NCBI GenBank assembly: GCA_044425575.1 | Contig: JAWXVE010000031.1 | Coordinates: 1 to 23,899 of the forward strand | Origin: JAWXVE01 sp044425575 | Lineage (GTDB): Bacteria > Bacillota > Clostridia > Lachnospirales > Lachnospiraceae | Direction: 5' to 3' | Length of the DNA stretch: 23,899 nucleotides | Part shown: positions 15,414-23,577 of the stretch, one piece after another | How the letters are laid out: the number at the start of each line of letters is the position of its first letter | Position numbering within the stretch: the first letter of the stretch is position 1 | Translations under genes and position numbers: made by a program | The notes under the pieces: generated by a model | What the model was told of the DNA's origin: nothing | The model's database searches: none | The model's input: only the letters and a program-made list of their open reading frames with translations

Positions 15414-17231
15414 TTATAGTAATTCACTTGCCATCATTAGGTCTACAATTTCTTCTAAAGAAGCATCTTCTGTATTCACAACTAATTCTGGATTTCTTGG
15501 AACTTCATAAGGACTAGAAATTCCTGTAAAGTTGGTGATTTCTCCTTTTCTAGCCTTTTGATATAAGTGTTTCACATCTCGTCGTTCACATTCCTCAATG
15601 GAAGTTGAAACGTAGATTTCACAGAAGTCATCTCCAATAATTGCTCTTGCATTTTCCCGGTCTTTTGCAAATGGTGAAATTACTGCAACTAATACAATAA
15701 GTCCTGCATCATTCATTAATTTACAAGTTTCTGCAATACGCCGAATATTCTCTACGCGATCACTTTCTGTGAATCCAAGATTATTATTTAATCCAATTCG
15801 AATATTATCCCCATCTAATAACATAGTGTGCTTTCCTGCAGATACAAGGGCTTTTTCAAAAGCATTGGCAATCGTAGATTTACCTGCACCAGATAATCCT
15901 GTAAACCAAAATGTTTTCGGTTTCTGATGTTTCTGGCCCGCACGAATCTCCTTGGTAATATCTGTATTTTGCCATGTTAGATTATCCGAACGATAGAGTG
16001 TGTGTTCTACAATTCCACATGCGGAAGTCATATTCGTCACACGATTCACTAAGATAAAACGTCCAAGTTCTTGGGTTCTAGCAAAGTCATCTATGACGAT
16101 TTTCTCTGAGAGAGAAATATCACAATCCATTAAATCATTCTTCTTTGCCTGGGACTGGGAAATGTGTTGGCCCGTATTCACATCAATGCAATGGTGAATC
16201 TTAATAATCGTTGCTGGCATTGTCTTAGTACCAATCTTTAACAGGTAATTCCGTCCTACTACTAATTCACTATCATCCATCCACAATAATTGTGCACGAA
16301 ATAGTCGCGTACTCCCAATTGCCTCATCCGTAGTAATGACACACCCTCTGGAACAATCGATTTCTCGGTCTAAGACTATGGTAATGGAATCTCCATCTTG
16401 GGCACAGTCTACTTCCTTGTCAAGGAGCAATAATTGCTTCACAATGGCAGTCTCACCACTTGGCAACACGCGCACTTCCTCGTTGACACTAATGGTTCCT
16501 TGTACTGCTTCCCCCTGAAATCCTCTAAAATTCAGATTCGGTCTGCTTACCCTTTGTACTGGCATAACAAAGGAATTCTGAGCACTTTCTTCTGCTACTT
16601 CAATCTCTTCTAAGTGTTGTAACAAAGTTGCTTCCTTATACCAGCTCATCACTTCTGACCGCTTCGTTACATTGTCACCTTCTGTAGCAGATACTGGAAC
16701 AACGTGATTGCTTTTATGAGGAATCTGCTTCATTAATTCTACTATGTCTTGTTGGATGTTTCTGTATTCCTTCTCATTATACTCTATGAGATCCATCTTA
16801 TTTACGGCAAATACAAAGTGACGAATTCCCATTAAAGCACAGATTCTGGCATGACGTCTTGTTTGCACAAGGATTCCTTTGGAAGCATCTACCAAGATAA
16901 TCGCAAGTTGTGCAAAAGAAGCACCTACTGCCATATTTCTCGTATACTCTTCATGTCCTGGTGTATCTGCAACAATAAAACTTCTTCTCTCTGTATTAAA
17001 ATAGCGATATGCCACATCAATAGTAATTCCTTGTTCTCTCTCCGCCATTAGCCCATCTAATAGAAGGGAGTAGTCAATTCCATCTGCACGACTACCTACT
17101 TTACTGTCTAAAATCAATGTGTTCTCTTGGTCTGCAAACAACAGCTTGGCATCGTACAACATATGTCCAATTAAAGTTGACTTTCCGTCATCTACACTAC
17201 CACACGTAATAAACTTTAATAATCCTTTCAC
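15414..17231 (-). CDS. cysNC: Bifunctional sulfate adenylyltransferase subunit 1 / APS kinase (CysN-CysC fusion)
   Basis: This 605-residue fusion completes sulfate activation. The CysN GTPase part drives ATP sulfurylase (with CysD) to make APS; the CysC part phosphorylates APS to PAPS. The CysN half has the P-loop GSVDDGKST (residues 11-19), AEREQGITID, DTPGHEEY and NKMDL, followed by EF-Tu-like beta-barrel domains. The CysC half starts at about residue 438 with the P-loop GLSGAGKST (445-453), then LDGDNIRIGLNNNLGF, SPFAKDRENAR and a terminal FTGISSPYEVP segment. The start is GTG at 17229-17231. It overlaps the cysD stop by one base (TAGTG), and a GAGGGG site lies inside the end of cysD, so translation is coupled. 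NodQ-type fusions of this kind are known in many bacteria. Confidence 0.95.
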   Translation of the reverse strand: MKGLLKFITCGSVDDGKSTLIGHMLYDAKLLFADQENTLILDSKVGSRADGIDYSLLLDGLMAEREQGITIDVAYRYFNTERRSFIVADTPGHEEYTRNMAVGASFAQLAIILVDASKGILVQTRRHARICALMGIRHFVFAVNKMDLIEYNEKEYRNIQQDIVELMKQIPHKSNHVVPVSATEGDNVTKRSEVMSWYKEATLLQHLEEIEVAEESAQNSFVMPVQRVSRPNLNFRGFQGEAVQGTISVNEEVRVLPSGETAIVKQLLLLDKEVDCAQDGDSITIVLDREIDCSRGCVITTDEAIGSTRLFRAQLLWMDDSELVVGRNYLLKIGTKTMPATIIKIHHCIDVNTGQHISQSQAKKNDLMDCDISLSEKIVIDDFARTQELGRFILVNRVTNMTSACGIVEHTLYRSDNLTWQNTDITKEIRAGQKHQKPKTFWFTGLSGAGKSTIANAFEKALVSAGKHTMLLDGDNIRIGLNNNLGFTESDRVENIRRIAETCKLMNDAGLIVLVAVISPFAKDRENARAIIGDDFCEIYVSTSIEECERRDVKHLYQKARKGEITNFTGISSPYEVPRNPELVVNTEDASLEEIVDLMMASELL

Positions 17232-18130
17232 TAGAAGTACCCCTCTCTCTTTCGACGTTCCATGCTTCCTGTTGCCTCATGGTCAATGACTCGACTGGTG
17301 CGTTCCGAGGATACTGCTCCAAGAGTTTCCTCCACAATAGCCTCTAGACAGTCCGCCTCAGATTCCACTGCTCCAGTTAATGGATAACAACCTAATGTAC
17401 GGAATCGTACTACTTTCTGTTGAATCTCTTCTCCCTCTAACAACTTCATACGATTGTCATCCACCATAATGATATTGTCATCGCGGAAAACCACAGGACG
17501 TTCTTTGGCATAATATAGGGGTACAATCTCAATATTTTCTCTCTCAATGTATTGCCAAATATCCTTCTCCGTCCAATTGGAAATAGGGAACACCCGCATA
17601 CTTTCCCCTTTTTGAATCTGGGTGTTATACACATTCCATAACTCTGGCCGTTGATTCTTAGGATCCCATGCGTGTGCTTCATTGCGAAAAGAAAAGATTC
17701 GCTCCTTGGCACGAGACATTTCTTCATCACGTCTACCACCGCCAAATGCCGCTGTAAAACCGTACTTGTCCAATCCTTGCTTTAAAGCTTGTGTCTTCAT
17801 AATATCTGTATAGGCACTACCGTGATCAAATGGGTTGATTCCTTGTTCCACACCTTCCTGATTGGTATAGACTAACATTTCAATCCCTTTTTCTTTGGCA
17901 ATTCGATCACGAAACTCCACCATATCCTGAAACTTCCAGGTAGTATCAATATGCATGAATGGAAAAGGTGGCTTCTCTGGATAAAATGCTTTCATGGCTA
18001 AATGAAGCATAACCGAACTGTCCTTTCCAATGGAATAAAGCATAACAGGTTTCTCGCATTCTGCTGCCACTTCCCTCATAATATAGATTGCTTCTGCTTC
18101 TAACTGGTCTAAATGTGATTTCACTTCCAT
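17231..18130 (-). CDS. cysD: Sulfate adenylyltransferase subunit 2
   Basis: CysD is the adenylyl-transferring subunit of ATP sulfurylase, forming APS from ATP and sulfate with CysN. The 299-residue product is full length. It has the PP-loop motif YSIGKDSSVMLHL (about residues 32-44), the PFMHIDTTWKFQDMVEFRD stretch, FGGGRRDEEMSRAKERIFS (about 128-147) and RTLGCYPLTGAVESEA near the C-terminus. These distinguish it from PAPS reductase, which lacks the RRDEE-type ATP sulfurylase motif. The ATG is at 18128-18130. It lies 42 nt after cysQ and overlaps cysNC by one base. Confidence 0.96.
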   Translation of the reverse strand: MEVKSHLDQLEAEAIYIMREVAAECEKPVMLYSIGKDSSVMLHLAMKAFYPEKPPFPFMHIDTTWKFQDMVEFRDRIAKEKGIEMLVYTNQEGVEQGINPFDHGSAYTDIMKTQALKQGLDKYGFTAAFGGGRRDEEMSRAKERIFSFRNEAHAWDPKNQRPELWNVYNTQIQKGESMRVFPISNWTEKDIWQYIERENIEIVPLYYAKERPVVFRDDNIIMVDDNRMKLLEGEEIQQKVVRFRTLGCYPLTGAVESEADCLEAIVEETLGAVSSERTSRVIDHEATGSMERRKREGYF

Positions 18131-18172
18131 GATGTTACATCCTCTCCTATTTGTTCACTTGCCTGTAACTAA

Positions 18173-18964
18173 CTAGATTCGATTCTTCTTTGAATTAATA
18201 ATGTAAAATCCCTTATCATTCAGAGAATTCTCCCGATTGTATAACATAGGAGTATCATCCATTTGCATAAAAGTTGCCCCTGCTTCTTCTGCAATACATT
18301 GCATAGCTGCTGTATCCCATTCCATAGTTGGGTTGTGCCTATAATAAATCTCGGCTTCGCCCTTTGCCACAAGGCATCCTTTTAGCGAACTCCCCATTTT
18401 TATGAAATTGGTAAACTCATATTTCTTAATTAAATCTTCCATCTCTTGACACCCGTGAGAACCGCTCATGACTAGCTTCACTTGGGTTAAATCCTCTTGG
18501 GTAGACACTTGACATGCCGACTGTTCTCCCTTCGCATTCACATAGTAACTACCAAGACCTTCGCTTGCATAATACAATTCCTGCGTAGCTGGTACATAGA
18601 TGACGCCCATAATGCTATGATGCTCATAGGAAAGTGCAATGTTCACTGTAAATTGTCCGTTTCGCTTTACGAACTCCTTGGTTCCATCTAGTGGATCCAC
18701 AATAAAGCAATATGGATTGTTAAGACGCTCTAAGTTATCTTGCCCCTCTTCTGAAAGTATGGCATACTCAGGAAATTCTCTAGCTAGTCGTTCTACAATC
18801 ACTTCATTAGCAGCCTGATCTGCTAGGGTAAGTGGAGAGTTATCCTTCTTATACTCTACTTGTCTAAATAATTCTTCATTATTATAAATCTCCATAATCT
18901 TGTGCCCTGCCTCCACCGCTACTTCACAACACACTGATTGGATTTTTGCTAAATCAATTTTCAT
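18173..18964 (-). CDS. cysQ: 3'(2'),5'-bisphosphate nucleotidase (PAP phosphatase)
   Basis: CysQ hydrolyses 3'-phosphoadenosine 5'-phosphate (PAP) left after PAPS is used, relieving PAP toxicity. The 263-residue product is an inositol-monophosphatase-fold protein. It has the metal-binding motifs LSEEG (about residues 71-75), VDPLDGTKEF (about 92-101) and EWDTAA (about 210-215). I place the start at the ATG at 18962-18964 (MKIDLAKI), which has a GAGG site 8 nt upstream; the longer frame from 19003 begins inside the likely promoter region. It is the first gene of a three-gene unit with cysD and cysNC, which supports PAP over an inositol phosphate as substrate. Confidence 0.92.
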   Translation of the reverse strand: MKIDLAKIQSVCCEVAVEAGHKIMEIYNNEELFRQVEYKKDNSPLTLADQAANEVIVERLAREFPEYAILSEEGQDNLERLNNPYCFIVDPLDGTKEFVKRNGQFTVNIALSYEHHSIMGVIYVPATQELYYASEGLGSYYVNAKGEQSACQVSTQEDLTQVKLVMSGSHGCQEMEDLIKKYEFTNFIKMGSSLKGCLVAKGEAEIYYRHNPTMEWDTAAMQCIAEEAGATFMQMDDTPMLYNRENSLNDKGFYIINSKKNRI

Positions 18965-19009
18965 ATTCTGATTCCTCTTTTGCTTTATTTTCAACAAATA
19001 CATCGAATT

Positions 19010-19018
19010 ATTATACCA
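19010..19018 (-). promoter_or_regulatory. Probable extended -10 promoter of cysQ-cysD-cysNC
   Basis: On the minus strand TGGTATAAT is an extended -10 element (TG-N-TATAAT; hexamer at 19010-19015). The region 16-18 nt upstream has only TTTCTT-like sequence, so no good -35 box is present. A start near 19003 would leave about 40 nt before the cysQ ATG. No SAM riboswitch, T-box or CymR-like site is recognisable. Confidence 0.6.
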
Positions 19019-19070
19019 TTAATTCAGGTTATAAGAAAGTTATTTTTTGTGAATTACATGGAGAACGCAT

Positions 19071-19117
19071 AAAAAACCTCTCGTGCCAGTTATATGTGCT
19101 CTGAAACAAGAGGTTTT
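19071..19117 (-). terminator. Terminator after the NADH oxidase gene
   Basis: On the minus strand AAAACCTCTTG (19107-19117) pairs with CGAGAGGTTTT (19073-19083), 11 bp with one G-U pair and a 23-nt loop, followed by TT and an AT-rich stretch. It lies 35 nt after the nox stop and separates nox from the cys operon. Confidence 0.8.
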
Positions 19118-19152
19118 CTATTTAATCTTCACTTATAATATGATTCGTGTTC

Positions 19153-20493
19153 TTATGAATTTGGTGCTGTAAGAGCCGCCATAGTCATGTAATTGTACGG
19201 TTGGTTAAAGTGTGGTAAGAAGAAAATATCTAATAATTTCAACTTATCAATTGTTACTTGTTCTTGAATTGCAAGAGAGAACATGTGAATGCACATTGAC
19301 ACATCTTCTTCTGAAGCTAATTGTGCACCTACTACTCTTCTTGATTCCTTCTCAAATACAATGCGAATGTGTACTTCTGCATTCTTTCTCATGAATCCTG
19401 GTCTCTGTAAATCTGTAAAGTCTGTACAAAGTACATCTAATCCTGCTGCCTTTGCCTTTGCTTCTGTAAGTCCTGTAGAAATCATATGGAATCCTAGGAT
19501 TGAAATAGCGTTAGATCCTTGTACTCCAATGCTTTCAAGCTTCGTGCCACATACATTGTGAGCCGCTACTACACCTGAACGTACTGCATTAGTTGCTAAT
19601 GCAATATAATTGGTATCTCCAATTGAATTATCTTTTACAGTTGCACAATCTCCAATTGCATATACATCTGGTATTGATGTTTCTTGTGATAGATTCACCA
19701 TATAGGCACCATTTCTAAATAGTTCTAAATCATCTTTACCAAGAACATTATTGGGTCTAAATCCTACTGCCCAAATAACCATATCTGCTGGAATCACTTC
19801 TTTATCAGTCTTAACTCCAGATACTTTACCAGTTCCTTCAAACCCTTGAACTGTTTGGCCAAATTTAAGTTGAATGCCTTCTTGTTCCAAACGTGCTTTC
19901 ATTAAATCTGTGAACTTCTTATCATAGTAGGTAGGAAGACATGTTTCTGCAATATCAATTAAGGATACTTCTTTGCCTTTTAACTTAAATGCTTCTACTA
20001 ACTCTACTCCAATATATCCAGCTCCAATTACAGCAACATTCTTAATAGAAGAATCTGCTTCTAACTTGTCAATTACTTCTTGTGCATCTTGGAATAACTT
20101 TACCTTCTGAATATTATCTAAATCCGAACCCTCTAAATTAGGAATGATCGGAACGGAACCTGTTGCAAGTACTAATTTATCATAAGATTCTTCATATTTC
20201 GTGCCGTCTTTGCTAGTTGCATATACAACCTTGTTCGCATAATCAATCTTATCAACACCTGTTTCCATATGTATTGTTGCACCCTTACCTTCTAAGGTCT
20301 GTGCATTTGAGTAAAATAGGCCATCCGAACCATCAATCTGATCCCCAATCCAAAGTGCCATACCACATCCTAAAAAGCTAATGTTGGAATTTCCATCGAA
20401 TACAACTACTTCATTCTCTTTGTAATTGTCTAACATGGTGTTAATACATGCTGTTCCTGCGTGATTCGCGCCTACTACAATAATCTTACTCAT
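19153..20493 (-). CDS. nox: FAD-dependent NADH oxidase-like pyridine nucleotide-disulfide oxidoreductase
   Basis: The 446-residue product belongs to the NADH oxidase / NADH peroxidase / CoA-disulfide reductase family. An N-terminal FAD-binding motif IVVGANHAGTA (residues 5-15, with the active-site-type His11) is followed by the single redox cysteine Cys43 in SFLGCGMALW. A central NAD-binding GAGYIGVELVEAF motif lies at about residues 156-168, a second FAD motif VYAIGDCA at about 280, and then the C-terminal dimerisation domain. A water-forming NADH oxidase, scavenging oxygen and regenerating NAD+, is the most likely function in an anaerobe; NADH peroxidase or CoA-disulfide reductase cannot be excluded from sequence alone. 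The ATG has AGGAGG 5 nt upstream. It has its own promoter and terminator. Confidence 0.88.
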   Translation of the reverse strand: MSKIIVVGANHAGTACINTMLDNYKENEVVVFDGNSNISFLGCGMALWIGDQIDGSDGLFYSNAQTLEGKGATIHMETGVDKIDYANKVVYATSKDGTKYEESYDKLVLATGSVPIIPNLEGSDLDNIQKVKLFQDAQEVIDKLEADSSIKNVAVIGAGYIGVELVEAFKLKGKEVSLIDIAETCLPTYYDKKFTDLMKARLEQEGIQLKFGQTVQGFEGTGKVSGVKTDKEVIPADMVIWAVGFRPNNVLGKDDLELFRNGAYMVNLSQETSIPDVYAIGDCATVKDNSIGDTNYIALATNAVRSGVVAAHNVCGTKLESIGVQGSNAISILGFHMISTGLTEAKAKAAGLDVLCTDFTDLQRPGFMRKNAEVHIRIVFEKESRRVVGAQLASEEDVSMCIHMFSLAIQEQVTIDKLKLLDIFFLPHFNQPYNYMTMAALTAPNS

Positions 20494-20541
20494 AAAAACC
20501 TCCTGTCATTTGTGTGAAAATTATGCTTAGTTTCTGTCATT

Positions 20542-20570
20542 ATTCTAACATTTTTCACAAAAATGGTCAA
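20542..20570 (-). promoter_or_regulatory. Promoter of the NADH oxidase gene
   Basis: Minus-strand TTGACC at 20565-20570 and TAGAAT at 20542-20547 have a 17-nt spacer. The spacer contains TTGTGAA, which resembles one half of a Rex operator, but the matching half is not adjacent. An imperfect AGGAAT...ATTCCT repeat (20572-20597) lies just upstream, between the promoter and the preceding gene. Confidence 0.78.
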
Positions 20571-20601
20571 TAGGAATTATTACTATTTTGCATTCCTGAC
20601 T

Positions 20602-22068
20602 CTAATGTAATCCGTTAAATCTCACTTTGGAAATGCAATTCTCATCTGGCATAAAATCAATCTTATTATGGTCTACTACAATTTCATAATCTAAGAAATT
20701 AGCAAAGAACATATATGGTTTTGCAGACTCTTGGCATGGCTTCTCATCTACTGAAAATGCATAGTATAAAGTAATATCCTCTTCACACATTCTGCAAGCT
20801 GTCATGTAGCTAAACAATACGTGTTCAAAGCTATGAAGGGATGTTTTCCAACTATGTATCTTCGGATAGGAAAGGACTGGTTGATGGTCCTCGCCACTTA
20901 CCATATGCCATATTTCCCCATGCTCATGGTCTACCATAGTCTCTAACCAAAACTTCTGTGTTGTATTCAAATATTTGTAATAATAAGGATCATGGATCGA
21001 AAGAATTTCTGCTGCTTGGTCTAATTCAGCCAAAATCCACCATTCTTTATCCTTGTCTATTTCTCCTTCCTCATTCAGAAGTCGTCTTGCCCAGGTACCA
21101 TCTTCTTCTATATAAGCTTCCTTTAGTATGTTATTAATCTTAGGGCGTGCAAATTCAATGTAAAATGGATCTCCTAATAATTCACCAATTTTCTGAATAA
21201 CCCAAAAAGTTTTAACGGAATGTCCAAAATCAGTATGGTCAGAACCTAGTCTCATAGATGATACACTGCTTTCTACACCCCAGAAAAATCCATAATGTTG
21301 GCTATAAAATTGAGTGATTAAAATATCACAGATTTTCTTCATATCCTTTTTCCAAATGCCTTGGTAAGGTTCTGGAAGAGCCGGCGTCACCATTAACATG
21401 TATGCATATAGTTGGTCTAATTGAGCTACAATTTGCACTTCTTTGTCGCCTAGGGATTTTGGCAACCAGGTAAGATAACCTTTCGAATCATCCATATAAG
21501 TTTGGAAGATGTAATCTTTTACTTGGATGATTTTGTGCATAATGCCTTTGTCTCTTGTTAGTAAATAATACATGCCAAGACCCGTCAATCCATAAGATAA
21601 ATCTTGACTAATCCGAGCATTTCTATCTTGATCCCATGTTCCATCTGTTCGATCTGCTTGAACATACATCCCATAATTGCCATCCATGGCATTGACCAAA
21701 GCAAGAGCACCTTGCCTGCATAGCTCTAAGTACTTTTTCTTGCCTGTCATATGGAAGGCAATTCCATATGCATACGTTTGTCTGGAATGTGCTCGTATGT
21801 AGTTTTTATTCATTTCTACTAGCCCTTGTGTATCAGGATTATTAAGAGCTGCTATATATTCTGGGGAAAGATTGCTACCATCTGCTTTCATAATGCTTCC
21901 ATCATTGGCACGATAAGTATGAAATAGGCCTTGTTCTGTGCGAACTGCATCTTCCGTATCCCAATACTTTAATAAATCATTCCTTAGGTGGTTCATCCAA
22001 TCTTCTGGTCGAATGACCTTACTTTTAATATCTTGATAGGTACCTTCTGGTAATAACTGATTAAACAT
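20602..22068 (-). CDS. N-acylglucosamine 2-epimerase (AGE)-like (alpha/alpha)6-barrel protein
   Basis: The 488-residue product looks like the AGE / cellobiose 2-epimerase superfamily, an (alpha/alpha)6 barrel that epimerises or isomerises sugars. In order it shows YAYGIAFHMTGKKKYLELCRQGA; DLSYGLTGLGMYYLLT; DFGHSVKTFWVI with His283; EWWILAELDQAAEIL; and SWKTSLHSFEHVLFSY with His412 and His416. Paired histidines of this type are the catalytic acid/base pair in the family, though the lengths and the C-terminal 60 residues (beta-rich, FSVDEKPCQ...) differ from typical AGE proteins. It has no signal peptide, so it acts in the cytosol. Its ATG overlaps the end of the PfpI gene by 8 nt and its AGGAGG lies inside that gene, so the two are translationally coupled. 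The sugar substrate is unknown; an unsaturated or other family 88/105-like glycosidase is a less likely alternative. Confidence 0.7.
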   Translation of the reverse strand: MFNQLLPEGTYQDIKSKVIRPEDWMNHLRNDLLKYWDTEDAVRTEQGLFHTYRANDGSIMKADGSNLSPEYIAALNNPDTQGLVEMNKNYIRAHSRQTYAYGIAFHMTGKKKYLELCRQGALALVNAMDGNYGMYVQADRTDGTWDQDRNARISQDLSYGLTGLGMYYLLTRDKGIMHKIIQVKDYIFQTYMDDSKGYLTWLPKSLGDKEVQIVAQLDQLYAYMLMVTPALPEPYQGIWKKDMKKICDILITQFYSQHYGFFWGVESSVSSMRLGSDHTDFGHSVKTFWVIQKIGELLGDPFYIEFARPKINNILKEAYIEEDGTWARRLLNEEGEIDKDKEWWILAELDQAAEILSIHDPYYYKYLNTTQKFWLETMVDHEHGEIWHMVSGEDHQPVLSYPKIHSWKTSLHSFEHVLFSYMTACRMCEEDITLYYAFSVDEKPCQESAKPYMFFANFLDYEIVVDHNKIDFMPDENCISKVRFNGLH

Positions 22069-22690
22069 GATTCGTCCTCCTATTAATATAAGTGTCTATT
22101 ATGGCTTGTGTGTATGCCTCCAAATCGGCTACAGAGCGCCCCGTTACTAGGTCCTCATCTACCACAACATGGGATGGGTCAGCAACAAAGTGTCCACCTG
22201 CATTCATAACATCTGCTAATACCACAGTGTGGCAGATTACTTTTCTGTGGGCTAACTTTTCCGGACAAGCTGTCCATAACCATAGACCGTGGCATAAGGC
22301 ACCTTTTATAATATTAGGATTTTCCATAGCCTTCATAATAAATTGAACTGCTGCTGGAGTTCTCAACTGATCCGGACCCCCTAAACTGCCCATAGGTGAA
22401 ATCTCTCGCAATCTGCATGCCACATAATTAGCTGCTACTAATACAATGGCATAATCATTTGGATTAGCATGTGCAATTTCTGCCTCCACTGACATCACTT
22501 GTGGCAAAGTATCTGGACTCGTTACATCGCTAACTAATATTCGCTTCCTCTCACCCCACAAATAAGTCAGTAAATCCACCTGTGCCCCATATTCTGCAAA
22601 TACTTTTTGATAATGCTCAATCTCCGCTGGAATATACTCTGTTTCCAATAAGATTGCTACTTTTTGATTCTTTAATATCTGTTGTCGCAT
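22061..22690 (-). CDS. DJ-1/PfpI family protein (class I amidotransferase-like)
   Basis: The 209-residue product belongs to the DJ-1/PfpI superfamily, whose members include glyoxalase III-like, deglycase, chaperone and protease proteins. The nucleophile elbow is GALCHGLWLW with Cys133 followed by His134. After it come KVICHTVVLADVMNAGGHF and HVVVDEDLVTGRSVADLE, the usual C-terminal PfpI pattern. The first strand is KVAILLETEYIPAEI, with a Glu at position 16-18 that could be the partner of the cysteine. The start at ATG 22688-22690 has AAGGAGG upstream. It overlaps the AGE-like gene by 8 nt. The coupling suggests both act on the same carbohydrate or carbonyl compound, but the reaction is unknown. 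No clear -35/-10 pair is visible; GGTAA-N4-TTACC (22765-22778) lies about 75 nt upstream. Confidence 0.85.
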   Translation of the reverse strand: MRQQILKNQKVAILLETEYIPAEIEHYQKVFAEYGAQVDLLTYLWGERKRILVSDVTSPDTLPQVMSVEAEIAHANPNDYAIVLVAANYVACRLREISPMGSLGGPDQLRTPAAVQFIMKAMENPNIIKGALCHGLWLWTACPEKLAHRKVICHTVVLADVMNAGGHFVADPSHVVVDEDLVTGRSVADLEAYTQAIIDTYINRRTNHV

Positions 22691-22764
22691 TCTCTGCCTC
22701 CTTATCTCTAACTATATAGACTGTCCACATCTATTCTTAGTATCTAGTCTATGTCCCATTAAAC

Positions 22765-22778
22765 GGTAATATGTTACC
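22765..22778. promoter_or_regulatory. Inverted repeat GGTAA-N4-TTACC upstream of the PfpI gene
   Basis: GGTAATATGTTACC has perfect 5-bp arms and a 4-nt spacer. It lies 75 nt upstream of the PfpI-AGE operon, where an operator would be expected. No regulator gene is nearby, so the role is only inferred. Confidence 0.35.
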
Positions 22779-22882
22779 ACATTTTCACACGCTTCTTGAT
22801 GCGATGTCATAATTCATTGTGTTTTTGTAATATTTCCTCTTTGGTGGGAATGCTATTATATGAATATTGTAGTTAGAGATAC

Positions 22883-23353
22883 TTACTCCATGTACTGTTC
22901 ACGTTCCTCCACTTCCATTAATGTTGTCATTAGTTTCTCTAATTTCGTAATACTTCCGTTCATGTATGCAGTGTCCTTGGATACATGTTCTTGTTGATTT
23001 AGCGATTCTGCCTTCATCATATCTAGTAGGCAGTGTGGTCCATCCCATGGTTCTTCTCCATAATAAACGACGATTGTAATAATAGGTGTTAACTTATCAC
23101 TCTTACGGAAGTTCCCAAGAAATTCACCACTAGTCATTTTCGGTTTTGTCACTTGATGGTTATGCTTAATGTCTTTTACTTCATTCAAATAACCTAATCC
23201 ATCATAAATCATGGTTCGTACTTCCAATTGTTGGGTGTAATAAGCACGAATATTCTGATAAGATATTAGATTGGAACGTAGAATCGCTGTGTACTGTAAC
23301 AGCGAAAGAAGTTCTAGAATGTTCTGCTTGGTTGTATTGTAACATGGATACAT
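22883..23353 (-). pseudogene. Truncated Rpn/YhgA-like (PD-(D/E)XK) nuclease relic
   Basis: The frame encodes 156 residues. The middle segment matches the Rpn recombination-promoting nuclease / putative transposase family: VRTMIYDGLGYLNEVKDI (about residues 45-62), SGEFLGNFRKSDKLTPIITIVVYYG and PWDGPHCLLDMM. The N-terminal catalytic region that should precede these (about 100 residues with the PD-(D/E)XK core) is missing, and the first 35-40 residues do not resemble it. After DMM the protein is cut short: only a charged tail ending in MEVEEREQYME remains, against roughly 120 more residues in full-length members. It overlaps the end of the nucleotidyltransferase relic by 40 nt in another frame. 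I read it as a decayed, recombined gene rather than a working protein. Confidence 0.6.
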
Positions 23354-23538
23354 AATTGGTGCCAGATGAAAATGTAGGTTGCTGAAAGATTGTTTGAAAT
23401 TGCTAGGTCAATATCACTACGCTCTCTATTGTCACCTGGAGCACGTGAGCCAAATAATATAATATTTTGAATTCCATGTTTCTTTCCAAGTGTAATAATG
23501 TCTTCTATAATCTCTCTAGGAATATTCACTGCCTGCAT
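23314..23538 (-). pseudogene. Truncated MNT-type nucleotidyltransferase
   Basis: The product begins MQAVNIPREIIEDIITLGKKHG and contains the minimal nucleotidyltransferase motif LFGSRAPGDNRERSDIDLAIS, with the GS and paired aspartates (D-x-D) that bind metal and nucleotide. After DLAIS the normal remainder of the domain (about 50 residues with the third aspartate) is absent and the frame continues into unrelated sequence (…IFIWHQLC…). Intact members of about 100-110 residues pair with HEPN proteins in toxin-antitoxin or AMPylation systems, or stand alone in Lachnospiraceae. The ATG at 23536-23538 is preferred over the upstream GTG at 23550. No HEPN partner is present. It is probably inactive. 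Confidence 0.6.
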
Positions 23539-23577
23539 AACACGACCCACTTTCTAACAAAAGGCAGTAACTAACAT

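Noticed and set aside
20520..20570. Rex (redox) operator in the NADH oxidase promoter
   Set aside because: There is one good half-site TTGTGAA in the spacer and a loose TTCACAcAA about 35 nt downstream, but no adjacent inverted half-site, so the pattern falls short of a Rex operator.
22883..23538. HEPN-MNT toxin-antitoxin or defence system at the right end
   Set aside because: The nucleotidyltransferase is truncated after the D-x-D motif and there is no HEPN partner; the neighbouring frame is an Rpn relic.
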